In this document: piece after piece, positions 60,812-64,000 of the stretch
How positions within the stretch are numbered: the first letter of the stretch is position 1
Layout of the letters: every line of letters begins with the position of its first letter
Origin: Gibbula magus
Lineage: Eukaryota > Mollusca > Gastropoda > Trochida > Trochidae
Direction: 5' to 3'
Length of the DNA stretch: 64,000 nucleotides
Assembly (NCBI GenBank): GCA_936450465.1
Contig: OW388292.1
Span: forward strand, 8,203,756 to 8,267,755
Position numbers and translations under genes: made by a program
Notes under the pieces: model-generated
Told to the model about the DNA's origin: nothing
Seen by the model: the letters and a program-made list of their open reading frames with translations, nothing else
Database searches by the model: none

Positions 60812-61582
60812 AGAATACTAAACGACGTCCCGTTTGATAACATGTTTATGAAACGAGTGGATGGTTTGGTATTTTAACGAGCGAAAGCGAGTTAAATACC
60901 GATACCATTCACGAGTTTCTTAAACATGTTATCAAATGGGACCGAGTTTAGTATTTTATATCATTACTCAATAATGTAAATAGCGCTAAATTGCAAGAAA
61001 ATCGTTTTTAGTGACGCTTGTTTGCAAATAAGCCACTCGCTATTGCAGTCGCGCGGTTAACATTGTGACGTCAACCAAAAACGACTATTGCGTCACGGGC
61101 CGATTATGACGTTACGACAGCACGCGGTGGTATCACACATGTGTGTAACCAACTCATTGTTATCTAATGAGTGATCTCAACACGGTTGAGTAATAAATAT
61201 AGAATACTAAACGACGTCCCGTTTGATAACATGTTTATGAAACGAGTAGATGGTTTGGTATTTTAAAGCGAAAGCGAGTTAAATACCGATGCCATTCACG
61301 AGTTTCATAAACATGTTATCAAACGGGACCGAGTTTAGTATTTTATTTATTACTCAATGATGTAAATAGCGCTGAATTGCAAGAAAATCGTTTTTAGTTA
61401 CGCTTACTTGCAAATAGGCCACCCGCTATTGCACTCGCGCGGCTAACATTGTGACGTCAACCAAAAACGACTATGACGTCCCGCGCCGATTATGACGTTA
61501 CGGCAGCACGCGGTGGTATCACACATGTGTGTAACCAACTCATTGTTATCTAATGAGTGATCTCACCACGGTTGAGTAATAA
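60812..61582. repeat. Two tandem copies of a foldback element (390-bp unit)
   Basis: Each copy has arms GAATACTAAACGACGTCCCG...TTTGGTATTTTAA and the inverse GTTAAATACCGAT...CGGGACCGAGTTTAGTA, around GCGAAAGCG, followed by a tail of about 230 bp containing GTGACGTCAACCAAAAACGA. Copy 2 starts at 61202, offset 390 bp. Lies 45 bp after the signal-exon donor, in intron 2. Confidence 0.9.
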
Positions 61583-62070
61583 CTGTGTATGTATAATAAT
61601 AAGACTAACACGTGGTACGACAAAGACAAAACCATCGTCGTATGTTTCAAATTTACACACTTCTCTATCAAACCCATTCTGACTTTTGCGGAATTTCATC
61701 TAGTAAATGAGGAACACATTGAATGTAATGTTATCAATGAACCATTGTTTTAAAGTGTTACCATAATCTCGAATCGAACAGTGACCTACAGAACTCATGA
61801 ATATATTGCCGGATATTAACACTATTTTTTGCATGAAAAATGTTAACTATAGAATTAGAAACTCCGAAATATATTGACGCACGGCAATGATGCCAGACTG
61901 CAAATAACAGATTGTTACCTTCTCAAACACCAACGTTTGTTAACCTTTTAAATGAATGCACAATCACCGATTGCGTTTCATGAACGAACATGATTTGTTT
62001 CAAAGATTTAAATATATTATTCTTTTATTCAAACTTATCATACACAATACTAGAATGTGTCTGTTTCCAG
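61583..62070. other. Rest of intron 2 of the HYR gene
   Basis: No further feature recognised; ends in the pyrimidine-rich GTGTCTGTTTCCAG acceptor. Confidence 0.4.
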
Positions 62071-62191
62071 CTAACCGAAATCCCAGCATAACCTGCCCTA
62101 GTGTATCTGACGTTACGGCCGATTCCGGATCTACGTCCAAAGCAGTGTACTGGTCTTCACCGAGCGTCTGGGACGACCACTCAGGCTAGAG
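62071..62191 (+). CDS. HYR (hyalin repeat) domain, first-half exon, with in-frame stop
   Basis: Encodes NPSITCPSVSDVTADSGSTS, then AVYWSSPSVWDDHSG. This is the first half of a HYR domain (family: P.I.CP.D......G.....V.W..P...D.SG), an Ig-like extracellular fold found in hyalin and complement-related proteins. The acceptor TTTCCAG ends at 62070; donor TAGAG|GTGAGC follows 62191. Entry phase is 1 and exit phase 2, and both neighbours fit. In that frame codon 71 is TAG (62187-62189), 2 nt before the donor, so the protein as read ends after 70 residues. CAG to TAG is one possible single-base origin. A sequencing error, a null allele or a pseudogene would all explain it. Confidence 0.75.
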
Positions 62192-63056
62192 GTGAGCACG
62201 TGTTAAAGTTATATGTTCATTACTTTATACATATGTTTATCACATAATATACAAGAGCAAAATGTATTTTGGTGACTTGATGAAGCAGTACAATAACATT
62301 ATTTAGACTCTTTTTCATGACGTCACAAAGAGACACGTTTTTAAACAACTGTGTGCTTAATACAAGTTGGTTATTTTGCGTCGTCAAATGACATTGTTAT
62401 GGATATGTTTTATTTGTCTCCCACTGATAGGATGAACATTGTATATGTGAAGAAAAAACATCTATCACATAATTTAATCGTCATGTTCCTTACGTATTTA
62501 CGTTCAGATGATGTCATGGGACCTTACTTTAGAGTATTGATGTTTTCATCCATCTAGATTGTCCGACACGTCATCAGACACAAGTTAGCATGGAAATGAA
62601 ATGTAACCAAATACTAACTGACAAGGACACCAAAATACCAACAGTTTGTCCATATAGATATAGACGAAGGGACCCGGGGGCATTGGGCTAGATCAGTTTT
62701 TGTGAAAAATAGATCCATTGAATCCGTTGTTCATCAGGACTTATGTTATCCAATGTATCTCTTAGGCAAATATTAACATATCAAATAAAAAGACATTGGC
62801 CAATAACCAAATTTATAATGTATAATGTATAATTGATTATACATTAATCGATATTCATTTCAAATGTTATAGACCTTTGCATTGTTTGATAAAATTACAT
62901 TTCAAAGGCTCTATTATATTAAGTTCACACAAACAACCAATCCCACACACAGAGTTTGAAGTAACCAGAAACCTCGGTTATAGGATGTCAAATGTGGACG
63001 GACGACGAACTCATAAACCCATAAATAAATGTGTCAACTAAAATAACACACCTTCG

Positions 63057-63092
<36 letters not shown>

Positions 63093-63172
63093 CTTTTGAA
63101 CAGTTCCTACGCTTATGATATACTGAGCTCTGTCTTGTTCTACACTTCACTGTCTCTGTTCCTCAGTCTTAG
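62192..63172. other. Intron 3 of the HYR gene
   Basis: AT-rich sequence with short frames only. It contains the long poly-C tract at 63057-63090 about 80 bp before the acceptor. Confidence 0.5.
63057..63090 (+). repeat. Poly-C tract
   Basis: About 32-34 consecutive C; on the minus strand it is a G-run able to form quadruplexes. It lies in intron 3, about 80 bp upstream of the HYR acceptor. Confidence 0.95.
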
Positions 63173-63291
63173 GCTTGTGAGTGGTCGCGGACCTGGCTCC
63201 GTGTTCCCAGAGGGGACCCACTACATCACCTACAAGGTCACAGACAGAGGCGGTCTCTCTGATGCTTGTTCTGTGTCCTTCAGAGTCTCGG
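63173..63291 (+). CDS. HYR domain, second-half exon
   Basis: Encodes RLVSGRGPGSVFPEGTHYIT, then YKVTDRGGLSDACSVSFRVS, the second half of the HYR domain (family: G..FP.G...V.Y...D..G....C.F.V.V). The Cys in DACS should pair with that in ITCP of the previous exon. Two acceptors 6 nt apart (CCTCAG to 63166, TCTTAG to 63172) both keep the frame; 63167 would add two residues. Donor CTCGG|GTGAGT leaves phase 1, so the whole HYR module is flanked by phase-1 introns, the usual shuffled-module pattern. The gene continues to the right of the window. Confidence 0.8.
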
Positions 63292-63359
63292 GTGAGTCAA
63301 CGAAGACCGGGTCACAATGATCCAACTCTAGCAATCAACTATCAATTATCTGCAAAATT

Positions 63360-63529
63360 AAATAGAGGCTATTTCATTGTTTTTGCCGAATATCATTTCT
63401 ATCTCATCTCGTGGAGTGAGAAAGTGATATTTTCACGAGTGGCGCAGCCACGAGTGAAAATGTCACTTTCTCACTCCACGAGATGAGATAGAAATGATAT
63501 TCGGCAAAAACAATGAGATAGTCTATTTA
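63360..63529. repeat. Near-perfect foldback, arms of about 83 bp
   Basis: TTGTTTTTGCCGAATATCAT, TTCTATCTCATCTCGTGGAG and TGAGAAAGTGA...TTCACGAGTGGC are followed, after only GCA, by their inverse. Few mismatches were seen. Intronic in the HYR gene. A frame over it (63181-63486) reads through from the exon and is not supported. Confidence 0.93.
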
Positions 63530-64000
63530 TTATATAACTTTAATCTGCATTAAAAACAATTAAAACGTGTCGTTGAAATGTGAGAGCAGTCTTGATATTG
63601 TCATAATCCTAACAACTCCCCGTTATACGTTCACGGTAAATGCAGTGAGAAAATAATTCGACTGAAATAAGTCGATATTTAAAACAGGACAATGTTTACA
63701 AAAATAAATCTGTTGTGAATGTTTATTTACGGTACCATCTAGTCAAGTGAAGATGCCTAAGACATTGAAAAACGCAAGTTGTGTGGTTAATTCAAACGCG
63801 AAGTGATACACAGCATACAGCGAGTGACGTTCGTTATTGTCTGTCACATACCTCTCGCCTCAACAAGTTTTTCACGAGTAAAAGAACTACTATGCAACAT
63901 ATCAACAATAAATCAAGTTCAGAGTGTTAAGGAATGTTGAATATGATATTAACACCACAAAAGGTCAACAGCCATTGACTGAACATCACAACATTGGCGT
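63530..64000. other. Noncoding right edge, presumed intron
   Basis: No further exon recognised before the window ends. Confidence 0.35.

Overview
The window looks like nuclear DNA of a marine lophotrochozoan, most likely a mollusc. The evidence is AT-rich noncoding sequence, spliced genes with GT-AG introns, dense minisatellites, several families of short inverted-repeat (TIR) elements, decayed LINE and Tc1 copies, and tRNA-derived repeats. The species cannot be named from sequence alone. Nothing prokaryotic or organellar was seen.

Three spliced genes can be modelled. (1) A plus-strand rhodopsin-family GPCR has TM1-TM4 in an exon at the left edge (88-599) and TM5-TM7 in an exon at 9636-10144. 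About 9 kb separates them, and the ends of that gap are inverted clusters of ATTTAATCC/ATTTACTCC motifs. (2) A minus-strand gene has four exons (39089 down to 35350). The splice phases are mutually consistent and predict a 188-residue protein: a signal peptide, a very short ectodomain with one Cys and one N-glycosylation sequon, one membrane helix followed by clustered cysteines, and a tail with three YxN motifs. That layout resembles transmembrane adaptor proteins of immune receptors. (3) A plus-strand secreted protein has a signal-peptide exon and a HYR (hyalin repeat) domain split over two exons (60666-63291). It carries an in-frame TAG inside the HYR domain and continues past the right edge.

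About 15 kb of the 64 kb is tandem repeat. The main arrays are 42 bp (10130-10596), 31 bp (10753-11469), 28 bp (15378-15575), 23 bp (22922-23252), 36 bp (24648-32308, about 210 copies), 45 bp (44735-48262, about 78 copies) and 55 bp (56653-58205, about 28 copies). The 18-, 36-, 42- and 45-bp periods are multiples of three, so they create long reading frames on both strands that are not genes.

Between these lie mobile-element remains. They include a 1.54-kb solo LTR with a 5-bp target duplication, a Tc1-like transposase pseudogene abutting the 36-bp satellite, a pogo/Tigger-like short element, two TTAA-flanked elements, and two multi-copy TIR families. There are also three LINE 3' fragments, a TIR element packed with ACGACT motifs, and four long foldback (hairpin) elements. 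The remaining stretches are AT-rich noncoding sequence with no coding signal that I can support.
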